Shown: one piece after another, positions 16,849 to 25,575 of the stretch
Layout: each line of letters starts with the position of its first letter
Numbering within the stretch: position 1 is the stretch's first letter
Assembly (NCBI GenBank): GCA_947305865.1
Contig: CAMZEU010000005.1
Location: 1 to 34,558 of the forward strand
DNA: 34,558 bases
Source of the DNA: an uncultured Clostridia bacterium
GTDB taxonomy: Bacteria; Bacillota; Clostridia; Christensenellales; CAG-917
Direction of reading: 5' to 3'
Position numbers and translations under genes: made by a program
The notes under the pieces: model-generated
Databases searched by the model: none
What the model saw: the letters and a program-made list of their open reading frames with translations, nothing else
What the model was told of the DNA's origin: nothing

Positions 16849-18966
16849 CTATTTCCCCCTACCCATATTTTTACGAACAGACTGGCCAAATATCTTCTTA
16901 TTAAATGACCTTGCTGTTCTAAGAACGATAAATGCAACACCACAAAGTATTACAATATAACTCCACCATGGAAGGAATGGGAGAAATTCACTTGCTGGAG
17001 ATAGATACATTGCTAAGCAGAATGCTATAGCAACAATAATTGATATCAAACTGCTTATGGATACTTGTGTGTACATAGACTTTTTAATAACTGCTCTCTT
17101 AATTCCCATAGAACGGAATATAGCAACATCTGCCTTGTCTGCTGCTAATGCTCTAGAGAATACCAATCTAATGAATAATGCGAGGAATAATACTATTAAT
17201 ATCCAAAGAATTATATATCCTATTCTTCCCACTAAATTAAGAACTGCCGCACTACTATTTACATAGGTTGTATTAGATACAATTGCGTTATAACCTTTTT
17301 CTCTTAATGCAGGAAGATTATCTTGTGCATCTTCATCTGATTCAAAGAATAATGATGCTTGCTTATGCATTGTTGGTGCAAGCTCAGTAAAAATTGAATT
17401 TGCTTTCTCACTAGAAATATATACATTATATGTATATGCATCGTTATCTATTAACTTAATGTTCTTAATTTGAAGTATTTCTTCTTTATTTAAATAGTTT
17501 GAACTTACTCTAAGAGTAACAGCATCTCCAACATGATAATAATCTGGAGTTTGAATATTGCTTTCTACAATTACTTCATTCCCAGAAAGAGTATTATCTA
17601 CCTGAATAGTTGGATATACAGTTTGATATGCTGCATTTACAAGTTGAGTACTCATCCTTTCAAAATAATATGACTTAGTTAGTCTATCAAATCCTTCATT
17701 TGTTAACACGATTTGTGCAGACTTCATATTATCATAATAATATCTATATCCAACGACAACATATGGAGTACGATAAATGGTTTTTATTAGTCCAAGTTCG
17801 CCATATTCATCTTTTGCATATGCTGGAATAGATAAGAATACCTCATTATCCTTCTCTGGTAATCTTCCTTTTGAAATCTTCCCATCATAGGATGTTTTAA
17901 AATAACCATCTGGCAATGAATGTTTTCCATTGTTGAAATAATATATGGTGTCATATAGGTCATCATATAAACAACAAGAATCTGCGTGTAGGTCTATTCT
18001 TAATGTATTTACATCTGCCGATGTCACTGATTTACCATCTGTTCTGCTTATTACAACTCTACCCTCTATATGTGTAAACACATATGTCTTTTGGTCTTTT
18101 AATGCAAATCCAAAATATGCAGTGGCAAATATTAGTCCAACAAGACCAATTATCATAATAATTGTCATGAAGAATGCAAGCTTAGGTTTTGCAAAGAACT
18201 TATGAATACCTAAAATAATACTATTCTTTAAATCATCCTTTGCATTACTGCTCTCACACTTTCTAACTTCAGTTGGTTCATCCTTTTGTCTTAAAGCATC
18301 ATCTGCCTCAACTGCACCATTTGAAATTCTAATGTTTCTTGTTGCATAGTCTTCAAAGAGGTCAAATGAGTGTGTAACAACTATTACTAATCTATCCTTT
18401 GAAATTTCTTTCAAAAGCTCAACAATTTCTTTGGAAGTTTCGCTATCTAAGTTTCCAGTTGGTTCGTCTGCGAGAATAACTGGACTCTCTTTTGCTAGTG
18501 CTCTTGCAATAACTGTTCTCTGCTTTTGACCACCAGACAACTTACTTCCTTTACTCTTCATGAATTTGGTTAATCCAACTTTATCTATAATTTCTAGCGT
18601 TCTCTTTCTTCTCTCTTTTGGATCTCTAATATTCATTAGAGCAAGTTCAATATTCTCATATACAGTGAAGCTTTCTATAATCTTGTAATCTTGGAAAACA
18701 AAAGATATATAGTCCTCTCTATATTTCTCCCAATCTTTTTGTATATAGTGTGAAGTTGGCTCTCCCTCAACTAAGAGTTCACCTTCCTCATACGTATCTA
18801 ACCCACTTATGATATTTAAGAGTGTAGTCTTACCAGATCCACTTGGACCAGTAATGGTTACAAACTCACCTATATCAAATTCTAGGTTAACATTTCTAAT
18901 ACCTATTGCAAGAGTACCCTCTGACGAATAAATCTTGCCGATATTATTTAGTTTAATAAATGCCAT
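16849..18966 (-). CDS. MacB/FtsX-type ABC transporter (fused ATPase-permease), partner
   Basis: A 705-residue protein with Walker A GPSGSGKTT (40-48), signature LSGGQKQR (143-150), Walker [13 protein letters not shown] (163-174), a short charged linker (about 220-250), a first transmembrane helix near 263-288, an extracytoplasmic domain of about 290 residues, and three C-terminal helices. The loop RSMGIKRAVIKKSMY matches the FtsX pattern. Unlike its neighbour it lacks the extended linker domain. It is first in a two-gene operon with a consensus promoter and a palindrome over the start site. Two non-identical fused units beside each other suggest a heterodimer. No two-component system, precursor peptide or immunity gene is adjacent, so a bacteriocin role cannot be supported. 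The family call is firm, the substrate unknown. Confidence 0.88.
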   Translation of the reverse strand: MAFIKLNNIGKIYSSEGTLAIGIRNVNLEFDIGEFVTITGPSGSGKTTLLNIISGLDTYEEGELLVEGEPTSHYIQKDWEKYREDYISFVFQDYKIIESFTVYENIELALMNIRDPKERRKRTLEIIDKVGLTKFMKSKGSKLSGGQKQRTVIARALAKESPVILADEPTGNLDSETSKEIVELLKEISKDRLVIVVTHSFDLFEDYATRNIRISNGAVEADDALRQKDEPTEVRKCESSNAKDDLKNSIILGIHKFFAKPKLAFFMTIIMIIGLVGLIFATAYFGFALKDQKTYVFTHIEGRVVISRTDGKSVTSADVNTLRIDLHADSCCLYDDLYDTIYYFNNGKHSLPDGYFKTSYDGKISKGRLPEKDNEVFLSIPAYAKDEYGELGLIKTIYRTPYVVVGYRYYYDNMKSAQIVLTNEGFDRLTKSYYFERMSTQLVNAAYQTVYPTIQVDNTLSGNEVIVESNIQTPDYYHVGDAVTLRVSSNYLNKEEILQIKNIKLIDNDAYTYNVYISSEKANSIFTELAPTMHKQASLFFESDEDAQDNLPALREKGYNAIVSNTTYVNSSAAVLNLVGRIGYIILWILIVLFLALFIRLVFSRALAADKADVAIFRSMGIKRAVIKKSMYTQVSISSLISIIVAIAFCLAMYLSPASEFLPFLPWWSYIVILCGVAFIVLRTARSFNKKIFGQSVRKNMGRGK

Positions 18967-18983
18967 ATTGCCTCCATTTGGCT

Positions 18984-19000
18984 TTTACATTGTATGTAAA
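18984..19000. promoter_or_regulatory. Putative operator for the ABC transporter pair
   Basis: A perfect 7-bp inverted repeat with a 3-base centre (TTTACAT-TGT-ATGTAAA) begins at the downstream edge of the -10 and covers the expected transcription start. That location suits a repressor. No regulator gene is adjacent. Confidence 0.55.
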
Positions 19001-19028
19001 TTATACACACTTAATACTTTTTAGACAA
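19000..19028 (-). promoter_or_regulatory. Promoter for the ABC transporter pair
   Basis: Minus strand: TTGTCT (19023-19028), 17-base spacer, perfect TATAAT (19000-19005). GGAGGC precedes the ATG at 18966. Confidence 0.72.
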
Positions 19029-19065
19029 CAAAAGAGACATTTAACTCTCCTTTATGTGTCATATA

Positions 19066-19095
19066 TTGCAAACTTGGTGTAATTTAGATTATAAT
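19066..19095 (+). promoter_or_regulatory. Promoter for fbp-birA
   Basis: TTGCAA (19066-19071), 18-base spacer, perfect TATAAT (19090-19095), about 35 bases before the fbp start. Confidence 0.68.
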
Positions 19096-19129
19096 ATTAT
19101 GGCAGTATAATATTATTTTGGGGGATTTT

Positions 19130-21067
19130 ATGGATAATCTTAAATACTTGAAACAACTTTCAATAGAGTATCCAACCGTATCTAGTGCAGCATCTGAAAT
19201 TATTAACTTGTCTTCCCTTTTATACCTTCCAAAAGGCACAGAACACTTTATTTCAGACATCCATGGAGAAAGAGATTCTTTCCTACATATTCTAAAGAAT
19301 GGTTCTGGTTCTATTAGACAAAAGATAGATGACGAATTTGGAAATGAATTAGATGAAGATACAAAAAGAGATTTAGCAACTTTAATTTACTATCCAGAAG
19401 GAAAACTTAAATTAGTTGAAGAAGAAAACAAAGATTTCGATGCTTGGTGCAGACAAATGCTTTTATTCTTAGTCCGTATTACTAGAAGAATATCCTCCAA
19501 ATATCCTAGATACAGAATAGAAGGTGCACTAAAGAAAGAGTATCAATACATTATTGAAGAACTCATTCTAGAACGTTCCGAAGTTCCAGATAAAGAAGCA
19601 TATTATAATGAAATTATATCCTCTATTATCTACACAAACAGATCCAGAGAATTTATAACCGTTATTGCAAGACTTATCCAACACTTAGCTATAGATAGGC
19701 TACACGTTATTGGTGATGCCTATGACAGAGGTCCAAATGCTATTGCTGTTATGGACAGACTTATGACATATCATTCAGTAGACGTTCAATGGGGAAACCA
19801 CGATGTTCTTTGGATGGGTGCTGCTTGTGGTAGTGCTGTTTGCGTTGCCCACGTAGTGAGAATATGTGCAAGATATGGAAACTTGGGCACACTTGAAGGA
19901 TATGGTATAGACTTGCTTCCACTAATTCTTATGGCACAAAAAACATATGGAGATGATGATGTTTCTGCATATGCTCCAGCAATGAAGAATATGAAAGAAG
20001 TACACCTTTTAGAGTGTGTAAATAAAGCTATTTCCATTATTCAATGGAAATTAGAAGGACAACTTGCAACACGTAGACCAGAATTCTTAATGGAATCTAG
20101 AAAGAATTTGGAAAGAATAAACTTTGATAAAGGTACTGTATGTGTTGAAGGAAAAGAATATGAATTAAAAGATCCATATTTCCCAACAGTAAACAAAAAC
20201 AATCCATATGAATTATCTAACAATGAACAAGCTGTTTTAGATGCACTTGTTTCTTCTTTCAAACATAGCGAGAAACTTCAACAACATGTTGAATTCTTCT
20301 ACAAGAGAGGAAGTATGTACCGTATTTACAACGGTAACCTCCTATATCATGGATGTATTCCTATGAATAAAGATGGTTCATTCCAAGAAGTCACCATAGA
20401 TGGAAAGCAATATAAAGGTAAAGCTCTTTGTGATGAACTAGATAAATGGATGAGAAAACTTAGATATACCACAAACAACAAAGAAAAGGAATATGCAAAA
20501 GACTTAGTATGGTTTGTTGGAACTGGTGAACGCTCTCCTCTATTTGGAAAGGAAAAGATGGCAACATTTGAATCAACTCTTATCGAAGATAAGTCCTCAT
20601 ATGTTGAGAAGAAGAATCCATACTACGAATTATATAATGATCCAAAGTATGTTAAGTTAATCTTTGATGAATTTGGCATAGACTGGGAAACTGGACATAT
20701 TATCAATGGACATGTACCTGTAAAATACAAAGATGGAGAATCTCCAATACACTGCAATGGCAAGGTTATCGTCATAGATGGTGGCTTCTCAAAGGCATAT
20801 CAAAGAGTAACAGGTATTGCAGGATATACTCTTGTATGGAACTCTAGAAATCTTAAACTTGTTGCACACGAACCATTTGTATCTCAAGAAAAAGCAATTA
20901 GAGAAGGAACAGATATTCACTCTTCAACTGCAATAATTGAATACCAAAAGAAGAGACTTTGTATCGCAGATACAGATAAAGGTAAAGATATGCAAACAAA
21001 GATACAAGATCTCAACGAATTAATTAAAGCATATAAAGATGGTATTATTAGAGAGCATCAATCCTGA
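19130..21067 (+). CDS. fbp: Fructose-1,6-bisphosphatase class III
   Basis: A 645-residue cytoplasmic enzyme that removes the 1-phosphate of fructose 1,6-bisphosphate in gluconeogenesis. The length and sequence fit the Firmicutes class III enzyme, which uses a calcineurin-like metallophosphatase core. Core motifs in order: SDIHGERDSF (42-51), VIGDAYDRGPNAI, QWGNHDVLWMG and the late INGHVPVK. The family segment RYGNLGTLEGYGIDLLPL is also present. ATG 19130 follows GGGGGA at 4 bases; an in-frame TTG 12 bases earlier overlaps that ribosome-binding site and is unlikely. Its 3' end overlaps the biotin ligase gene by 29 bases, so the two are co-transcribed. Together with malic enzyme and the decarboxylase it suggests growth on organic or amino acids with carbon flowing back to sugars. 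Confidence 0.95.
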   Translation: MDNLKYLKQLSIEYPTVSSAASEIINLSSLLYLPKGTEHFISDIHGERDSFLHILKNGSGSIRQKIDDEFGNELDEDTKRDLATLIYYPEGKLKLVEEENKDFDAWCRQMLLFLVRITRRISSKYPRYRIEGALKKEYQYIIEELILERSEVPDKEAYYNEIISSIIYTNRSREFITVIARLIQHLAIDRLHVIGDAYDRGPNAIAVMDRLMTYHSVDVQWGNHDVLWMGAACGSAVCVAHVVRICARYGNLGTLEGYGIDLLPLILMAQKTYGDDDVSAYAPAMKNMKEVHLLECVNKAISIIQWKLEGQLATRRPEFLMESRKNLERINFDKGTVCVEGKEYELKDPYFPTVNKNNPYELSNNEQAVLDALVSSFKHSEKLQQHVEFFYKRGSMYRIYNGNLLYHGCIPMNKDGSFQEVTIDGKQYKGKALCDELDKWMRKLRYTTNNKEKEYAKDLVWFVGTGERSPLFGKEKMATFESTLIEDKSSYVEKKNPYYELYNDPKYVKLIFDEFGIDWETGHIINGHVPVKYKDGESPIHCNGKVIVIDGGFSKAYQRVTGIAGYTLVWNSRNLKLVAHEPFVSQEKAIREGTDIHSSTAIIEYQKKRLCIADTDKGKDMQTKIQDLNELIKAYKDGIIREHQS

Positions 21068-21815
21068 TGTAGTTACTAAAGTTGAAAACCTATTACCTGG
21101 AACTATCACTATCCAAGTTAAGGATAGTGTTACATCCACCAATACTGTTTTAAAAGAATATGCATCAAAAGGATTATCCAACTATATATTAGTTGCCAAA
21201 GAACAAACAGGTGGCAGAGGAAGATATAATAGGTCTTACTTCTCACCTAACGGAACTGGCATATATTTTTCTTTATTACTAGACTTTAATAAAGATTTAT
21301 CTTTATTGCCCCTCATTACACCTCTTTGTGGTGTTGCTGTTTGTGAGGCTTTGGAAAAGTTTGATTTAGATGCTGACATCAAATGGGTTAATGATGTTAT
21401 ATACAATGACAAGAAAGTATGTGGCATCTTAGTTGAAACCATCATGAAAGAAACACCAGCTGTTATTATAGGCATTGGAATAAACCTATATAAACCAAAA
21501 GATGGATTCCCAAAGGATATTCCTAACGCAGGTTATCTGCTTGAATACGAAAAAGACAACTTTGATGTAGACCTATTAAACGAAGTACTTAGTAACCTTC
21601 TCTATTACTACAACAACATAGAAAAGAAAGGGTTTGTACAGTATTATAAAGACCATTGCATAACACTTAATAAGGATATTCAGTTAGTAGATCAAGATGG
21701 AAATACAAAAAATTGTAAGGCAATATCCCTAACAGATAATCTTGAATTGGTTGTTGATAATAAGGATAATTCAATCCAAACAATAAGGACTGGAGAAGCC
21801 TCTATTTTATATTAA
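21039..21815 (+). CDS. birA: Biotin-[acetyl-CoA-carboxylase] ligase, no DNA-binding domain
   Basis: A 258-residue biotin-protein ligase that makes biotinyl-AMP and attaches biotin to carrier lysines. It has VKDSVTSTNTVLKE (28-40), the biotinyl-AMP loop GGRGRYNRSYF (58-68), KWVNDV (115-120, usually KWPND) and VCGILVE (127-133), followed by GIGINL and a C-terminal SH3-like domain. It lacks the N-terminal winged helix of bifunctional BirA, so it should be an enzyme only and not the biotin-operon repressor. It begins inside the last codons of fbp and has only a weak ribosome-binding site, suggesting coupled translation. The biotin carrier of the decarboxylase (25188-25574) is the only obvious substrate in the window. 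Confidence 0.92.
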   Translation: MVLLESINPDVVTKVENLLPGTITIQVKDSVTSTNTVLKEYASKGLSNYILVAKEQTGGRGRYNRSYFSPNGTGIYFSLLLDFNKDLSLLPLITPLCGVAVCEALEKFDLDADIKWVNDVIYNDKKVCGILVETIMKETPAVIIGIGINLYKPKDGFPKDIPNAGYLLEYEKDNFDVDLLNEVLSNLLYYYNNIEKKGFVQYYKDHCITLNKDIQLVDQDGNTKNCKAISLTDNLELVVDNKDNSIQTIRTGEASILY

Positions 21816-23920
21816 ATAACGAAATATTTTAAGGAAGATTTGGATAAAATGTTATCCATTTTTTTATTTTCTAAAAACATATTGAAGTAGCAGAAGCCCA
21901 CTTTCTCACGAACAATTTGTATAGATAAACTATTTGTTGTGTAATTAAACGGTTTTGTATATTTGCAGTTAGCACACGTACATTTTGTATTCAATTGCAC
22001 TGGACAATGAGATAGTGTCATAACTTGTATTTTGTCTGAAACATATACATACCCATCGCTAATTTCACCAGGCAATAACTCAACACTATTAACATAATTA
22101 GCAATACCATAAACATCTGCTGCTCTTGAGTTGAATATGTTAAGTCCTGTGCCACCAATAACCTTTAATCCGTTATCTCTAGCAAACTGTATAGCATATA
22201 TATTCTCTGCAACAACACCTTCTATATTGTTCTTAATCTCAGTAATTAATGATGATATTACTTTGTAATCCTTGCCCCTACATATCTTAGGCAACTTTAT
22301 ATAGAGCTTTGTATTTTCATCCAATTGGGATAATATCTCTTTGCCAAGCTCTCTCTTTGAATAATCGTTTATCTGTAAGATAACTATGCCTTTACTTGCA
22401 TATGTTGGGATATCATTAATATTGCTTATCTCATACATATTCTGAGATATCTTTTCATCATCTGTAATCTTTTTAAGATTAACTCTCATATGGAGCATAT
22501 CTTTCTCGTATAGATCTATGCACTTATTCTTTAATTCATCAAGCACGTCTCTTCTGGCCTCATTAAACTTGGACATAGGAACAAAGAGACCATCTTTAAC
22601 CTTAACAGTTGCTTCAACCTTAAAGAAATCATTGCCTTTTATCTTTTCTATAATATCTGCCTCTGTAATTGCCCTATTTTGTGCTTTGGATACTATATTG
22701 TATTCTTTTTCAACCTTAATGCCGTTGTGCTCTACAACGAATTTGACGGCCTTATCTACGATACATTCAACCTTTGCCGGCAATGCCAAGTCTATATTTT
22801 CATACTTTTTAGCTATTTCGTTCTCATGTGTTAGATGAATACTAGAACCAATTGGATAGTTTTTGTTGTTTTTTATTAAAAACAATCCATCCTTCTTTTC
22901 TACATTGTCAATACCGAATCCACCAAGTTCTCTATTATCTTTTACAACCTTGACACCATCTCCAATCTTGAAATCATAGTTAGAAGAGATAGTATATGTA
23001 GCACCTTTTCTATTTAGTATTTCTCCAACCTTTTCTCCTATGCTGTTTTGGATGTCTATACTCATTAGCTTGTTGGTATCATCATAGTTATATCCTGCTG
23101 TAAAATGGCCTCTATTATATGCCCTATATAATGTGGACATATAATTACCATCTAGGTTTCCATCTAGTGCTTGTCTATAACTCCTTACAACTTCTCCTAC
23201 ATAATGAGCAGACTTTAATCTTCCTTCAACTTTAATAGAATCTATGCCCAATTTTTCTAAGTCTTTTAATTTATTAATTAAACATTGATCTGCTGGAGAT
23301 AAATAATACTTGTTCTCACCGCTTAAACTGGACTCATAACAAAGCCTACAAGGTTGCTTGCATAATCCTCTATTTCCACTTGTTCCTGTTAATACAGAGC
23401 TTAATAAGCAGCCACCAGAGAAAGATACACAAAGTGCACCATGTACAAAGTACTCAATTTCAAGAGATGTATTCTCTTTGATTTTCTTTATGTCTTCAAA
23501 TAATGTCTCTCTAGAAAGGATCACTCTCTTGAATCCTAACTTCTCAACAAACTTAGCACCATCTAGATTATGTATACCCATTTGTGTAGAAGCATGTAGT
23601 GGTACATCATATTTAGCAAATACTGTTAAAGCACCTAAATCTGTTACTATAAATGCATCTACTTTTGCATCTACACATGCCTTAACATCTTCTTCAAATT
23701 CTTCAAACTCTATATCTTTAATAAGAGTATTAAAAGTAATATATACTTTTACACCATGCAAATGACATAATTCAACATACTCCCTCACATTTTCTTTTGT
23801 GAAGTTGTCTGCGTTAATTCTCGCATTGAATTTGTCTAGTCCGAAATAAACTGCATTTGCTCTAGAACAAATGGCTGCACGTAATGCATTTGGACTTCCT
23901 GCTGGTGCTAATAATTCCAT
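21812..23920 (-). CDS. Peptidase U32 family protein (RlhA/YhbU-like, with DUF3656-type C-terminus)
   Basis: A 702-residue protein beginning with the canonical MELLAPAGSPNALRAAI. The U32 signature EYFVHGALCVSFSGGCLLS is intact, followed by the Cys motif GNRGLCKQPCRLCY and a later CPVQLNTKCTCANC cluster. Despite the peptidase name, characterised members such as E. coli RlhA modify 23S rRNA (5-hydroxycytidine), and the conserved cysteines suggest an Fe-S cluster. Length is slightly above E. coli RlhA (about 650). It is convergent with birA, overlapping by 4 bases. The start codon lies only 7 bases after a terminator hairpin, with no free ribosome-binding site; the only G-rich run is inside that hairpin. 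Family is firm; rRNA modification is the likeliest role. Confidence 0.87.
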   Translation of the reverse strand: MELLAPAGSPNALRAAICSRANAVYFGLDKFNARINADNFTKENVREYVELCHLHGVKVYITFNTLIKDIEFEEFEEDVKACVDAKVDAFIVTDLGALTVFAKYDVPLHASTQMGIHNLDGAKFVEKLGFKRVILSRETLFEDIKKIKENTSLEIEYFVHGALCVSFSGGCLLSSVLTGTSGNRGLCKQPCRLCYESSLSGENKYYLSPADQCLINKLKDLEKLGIDSIKVEGRLKSAHYVGEVVRSYRQALDGNLDGNYMSTLYRAYNRGHFTAGYNYDDTNKLMSIDIQNSIGEKVGEILNRKGATYTISSNYDFKIGDGVKVVKDNRELGGFGIDNVEKKDGLFLIKNNKNYPIGSSIHLTHENEIAKKYENIDLALPAKVECIVDKAVKFVVEHNGIKVEKEYNIVSKAQNRAITEADIIEKIKGNDFFKVEATVKVKDGLFVPMSKFNEARRDVLDELKNKCIDLYEKDMLHMRVNLKKITDDEKISQNMYEISNINDIPTYASKGIVILQINDYSKRELGKEILSQLDENTKLYIKLPKICRGKDYKVISSLITEIKNNIEGVVAENIYAIQFARDNGLKVIGGTGLNIFNSRAADVYGIANYVNSVELLPGEISDGYVYVSDKIQVMTLSHCPVQLNTKCTCANCKYTKPFNYTTNSLSIQIVREKVGFCYFNMFLENKKMDNILSKSSLKYFVI
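21841..21866 (+). terminator. Intrinsic terminator of fbp-birA, inside the U32 coding region
   Basis: A perfect 7-bp stem (TGGATAA / TTATCCA) with loop AATG is followed by seven Ts. It is oriented for the plus-strand transcript and lies within the last codons of the convergent U32 gene, so the two genes share this DNA. Confidence 0.82.
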
Positions 23921-23927
23921 AATTAAA

Positions 23928-23949
23928 AGTGCCCCATTTCTGAGGCACT
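23928..23949 (-). terminator. GAAA-tetraloop terminator after the decarboxylase operon
   Basis: In minus-strand RNA a 9-bp stem (one G-U pair) closes on a GAAA tetraloop and is followed by UUUUAAUU. It sits 5 bases after the oadB stop and 7 bases before the U32 start codon. Confidence 0.82.
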
Positions 23950-23954
23950 ATGTT

Positions 23955-25178
23955 TTACGCTGAGAATACTGCCATTAAGAAACCAGCCGCAACTGCAGAT
24001 CCTATAACACCTGCAACGTTTGGTCCCATAGCATGCATTAGCAAGTAGTTGCTTGAATTGTACTTCAAACCTACTTGGTTACTTACTCTAGCTGCCATTG
24101 GAACAGCAGATACACCTGCTGAACCGATGAGTGGGTTGACCTTGCCTCTAGAAAGAACATATAAGAGTTTGCCAAGGAGTAATCCACAGATTGTAGCGAA
24201 TACAAATCCTGCAAGACCTAAAGCAATAATCTTTAATGTGCTTAGAGATAAGAAGTTTGTTCCAATTGCTGTAGCACCAACTGAGATACCTAAGAACAAT
24301 GTAACAATATTCATTAATGCATTTGAAGCAGTATCTGAAAGACGAGCTGTAACGCCTGTTTCTCTTAAGAGGTTACCAAACATTAAGCATCCGAGAAGTG
24401 GTGCGACTGAAGGTAATACTAAGCAGGTTAATAGTGTAACTATTATTGGGAATAAAATCTTCTCTCTCTTTGTTACAGGTCTTGTTGGCTTCATCATAAC
24501 CATTCTTTCCTTTGGTGTTGTTAATGCCTTCATAAGAGGAGGTTGAATCAAAGGAATTAATGCCATATATGAATATGCTGCAACTGCAATAGGCGCAAGT
24601 AAATTTGGTGCTAATGATTTAGTTAACCAAATAGCTGTTGGGCCATCTGCTCCAGCAATAATTGAAATAGATGCTGCCTCACCACCATTGAATCCCATCA
24701 TGCAAGCAAAGAAGAATACGATATAAATACCGCCTTGTGCTGCTGCGCCAAGTAATAATGACTTAGGATTTGAAATCAAAGGTTCGAAGTCTGTCATTGC
24801 TCCTACACCGATGAAGATTAAGCAAGGATAAACACCTGTCTTTACGCCAATATAAAGAATATCTAGCAAACCACCATTTTGAAGAATATATCCGTAATTG
24901 ATATGTCCTTCTGCATCCATGGCAGGAGATATGCCACCTTCAAAGCCTTGACCAGTCCACCATGTTGCATGGAAGATAGAATCTGAGATATTCCCTACTG
25001 GCAAGTTTGTTAACAAAATTCCAAACGCAATTCCTACGAGAAGAAGAGGTTCGAATTTCTTCTTAATAGCGAGGTATAACAAGATGCATGCTATTACTAG
25101 CATGACAATGTTTTGCCAAGTAAAATTAGCAAAGCCACTTGTTCCCCATAATTCTTTTAATGTTTCACCAATATTCAT
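23955..25178 (-). CDS. oadB: Na+-translocating decarboxylase beta subunit (OadB type)
   Basis: A 407-residue membrane protein with about 9-11 hydrophobic segments. It carries out decarboxylation of the carboxybiotin carrier coupled to Na+ export. The family's key segments are intact: GEAASISIIAGADGPTAIW containing the Na+-site Asp, and NPLIGSAGVSAVPMAARVSNQ plus LMHAMGPNVAGVIGSAVAAG near the C-terminus. These match the conserved regions IIIa and VIII of characterised OadB/GcdB/MmdB. It is the last gene of a four-gene operon. The beta subunits for oxaloacetate, methylmalonyl-CoA and glutaconyl-CoA decarboxylases look alike; substrate is decided by the OadA-type subunit upstream. Confidence 0.95.
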   Translation of the reverse strand: MNIGETLKELWGTSGFANFTWQNIVMLVIACILLYLAIKKKFEPLLLVGIAFGILLTNLPVGNISDSIFHATWWTGQGFEGGISPAMDAEGHINYGYILQNGGLLDILYIGVKTGVYPCLIFIGVGAMTDFEPLISNPKSLLLGAAAQGGIYIVFFFACMMGFNGGEAASISIIAGADGPTAIWLTKSLAPNLLAPIAVAAYSYMALIPLIQPPLMKALTTPKERMVMMKPTRPVTKREKILFPIIVTLLTCLVLPSVAPLLGCLMFGNLLRETGVTARLSDTASNALMNIVTLFLGISVGATAIGTNFLSLSTLKIIALGLAGFVFATICGLLLGKLLYVLSRGKVNPLIGSAGVSAVPMAARVSNQVGLKYNSSNYLLMHAMGPNVAGVIGSAVAAGFLMAVFSA

Positions 25179-25187
25179 TTTCTAACC

Positions 25188-25574
25188 TCACTGAATCTCG
25201 CAAAGTGGTGCGCCTGTTTCTACTGTTGCGCCTTTTTGTACGAAGATATTTGCTATCTTTCCATCTCTATCTGCTGGGATATCATTTTCCATCTTCATTG
25301 CCTCGAGGATGAATAATACATCTCCTTTCTTAACTGTTTGTCCAACTTGAACCTTAACTGCGTTAATTGTTCCTGGAAGAGGTGATTTAACTGCATTTCC
25401 ACTTCCTGCTGGTGCAGGTGCTGCTGCAGGAGCTGCTTGAGCAACTGGTGCTTGTGGTGCTGCTACTGGTGCTGCAACTGGAGCTGCTGCTTCATATTCC
25501 TTTTGGATAATTGCTTCACCCTTTTCTACATCTACTTCATAAATCTTTCCATTTAATGTTACTTTGTAAATCAT
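25188..25574 (-). CDS. Biotin carrier subunit of Na+-pumping decarboxylase
   Basis: A 128-residue protein with a short N-terminal domain (MIYKVTLNGKIYEVDVEKG), a flexible Ala/Pro/Val linker (about residues 29-58, built of APVA and AAPA-type repeats) and a biotinyl domain with EAMKMEND, where Lys94 is the biotinylation site. It shuttles the carboxyl group from the carboxyltransferase to the membrane beta subunit. In classical OadA this domain is fused to the carboxyltransferase; here it is a separate gene, as in MmdC and GcdC. It lies 1 base after the OadG-like gene and 9 bases before oadB. The biotin ligase at 21039 is the obvious activating enzyme. Confidence 0.94.
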   Translation of the reverse strand: MIYKVTLNGKIYEVDVEKGEAIIQKEYEAAAPVAAPVAAPQAPVAQAAPAAAPAPAGSGNAVKSPLPGTINAVKVQVGQTVKKGDVLFILEAMKMENDIPADRDGKIANIFVQKGATVETGAPLCEIQ

Positions 25575-25575
25575 C

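Noticed and set aside
14327-18966. Bacteriocin or lantibiotic export/immunity locus
   Set aside because: No precursor peptide, modification enzyme, histidine kinase or response regulator is adjacent; only the transporter pair is supported.
19118-19129. Upstream TTG start for fbp
   Set aside because: It overlaps the GGGGGA ribosome-binding site used by ATG 19130.
24049-24546. Open frame of 165 codons on the plus strand across oadB
   Set aside because: Antisense shadow of a conserved membrane protein; no motif of its own.
25400-25495. Repetitive GCT/GCA-type DNA in the biotin carrier gene
   Set aside because: It encodes the ordinary Ala/Pro flexible linker of biotin carriers and is not an independent repeat element.
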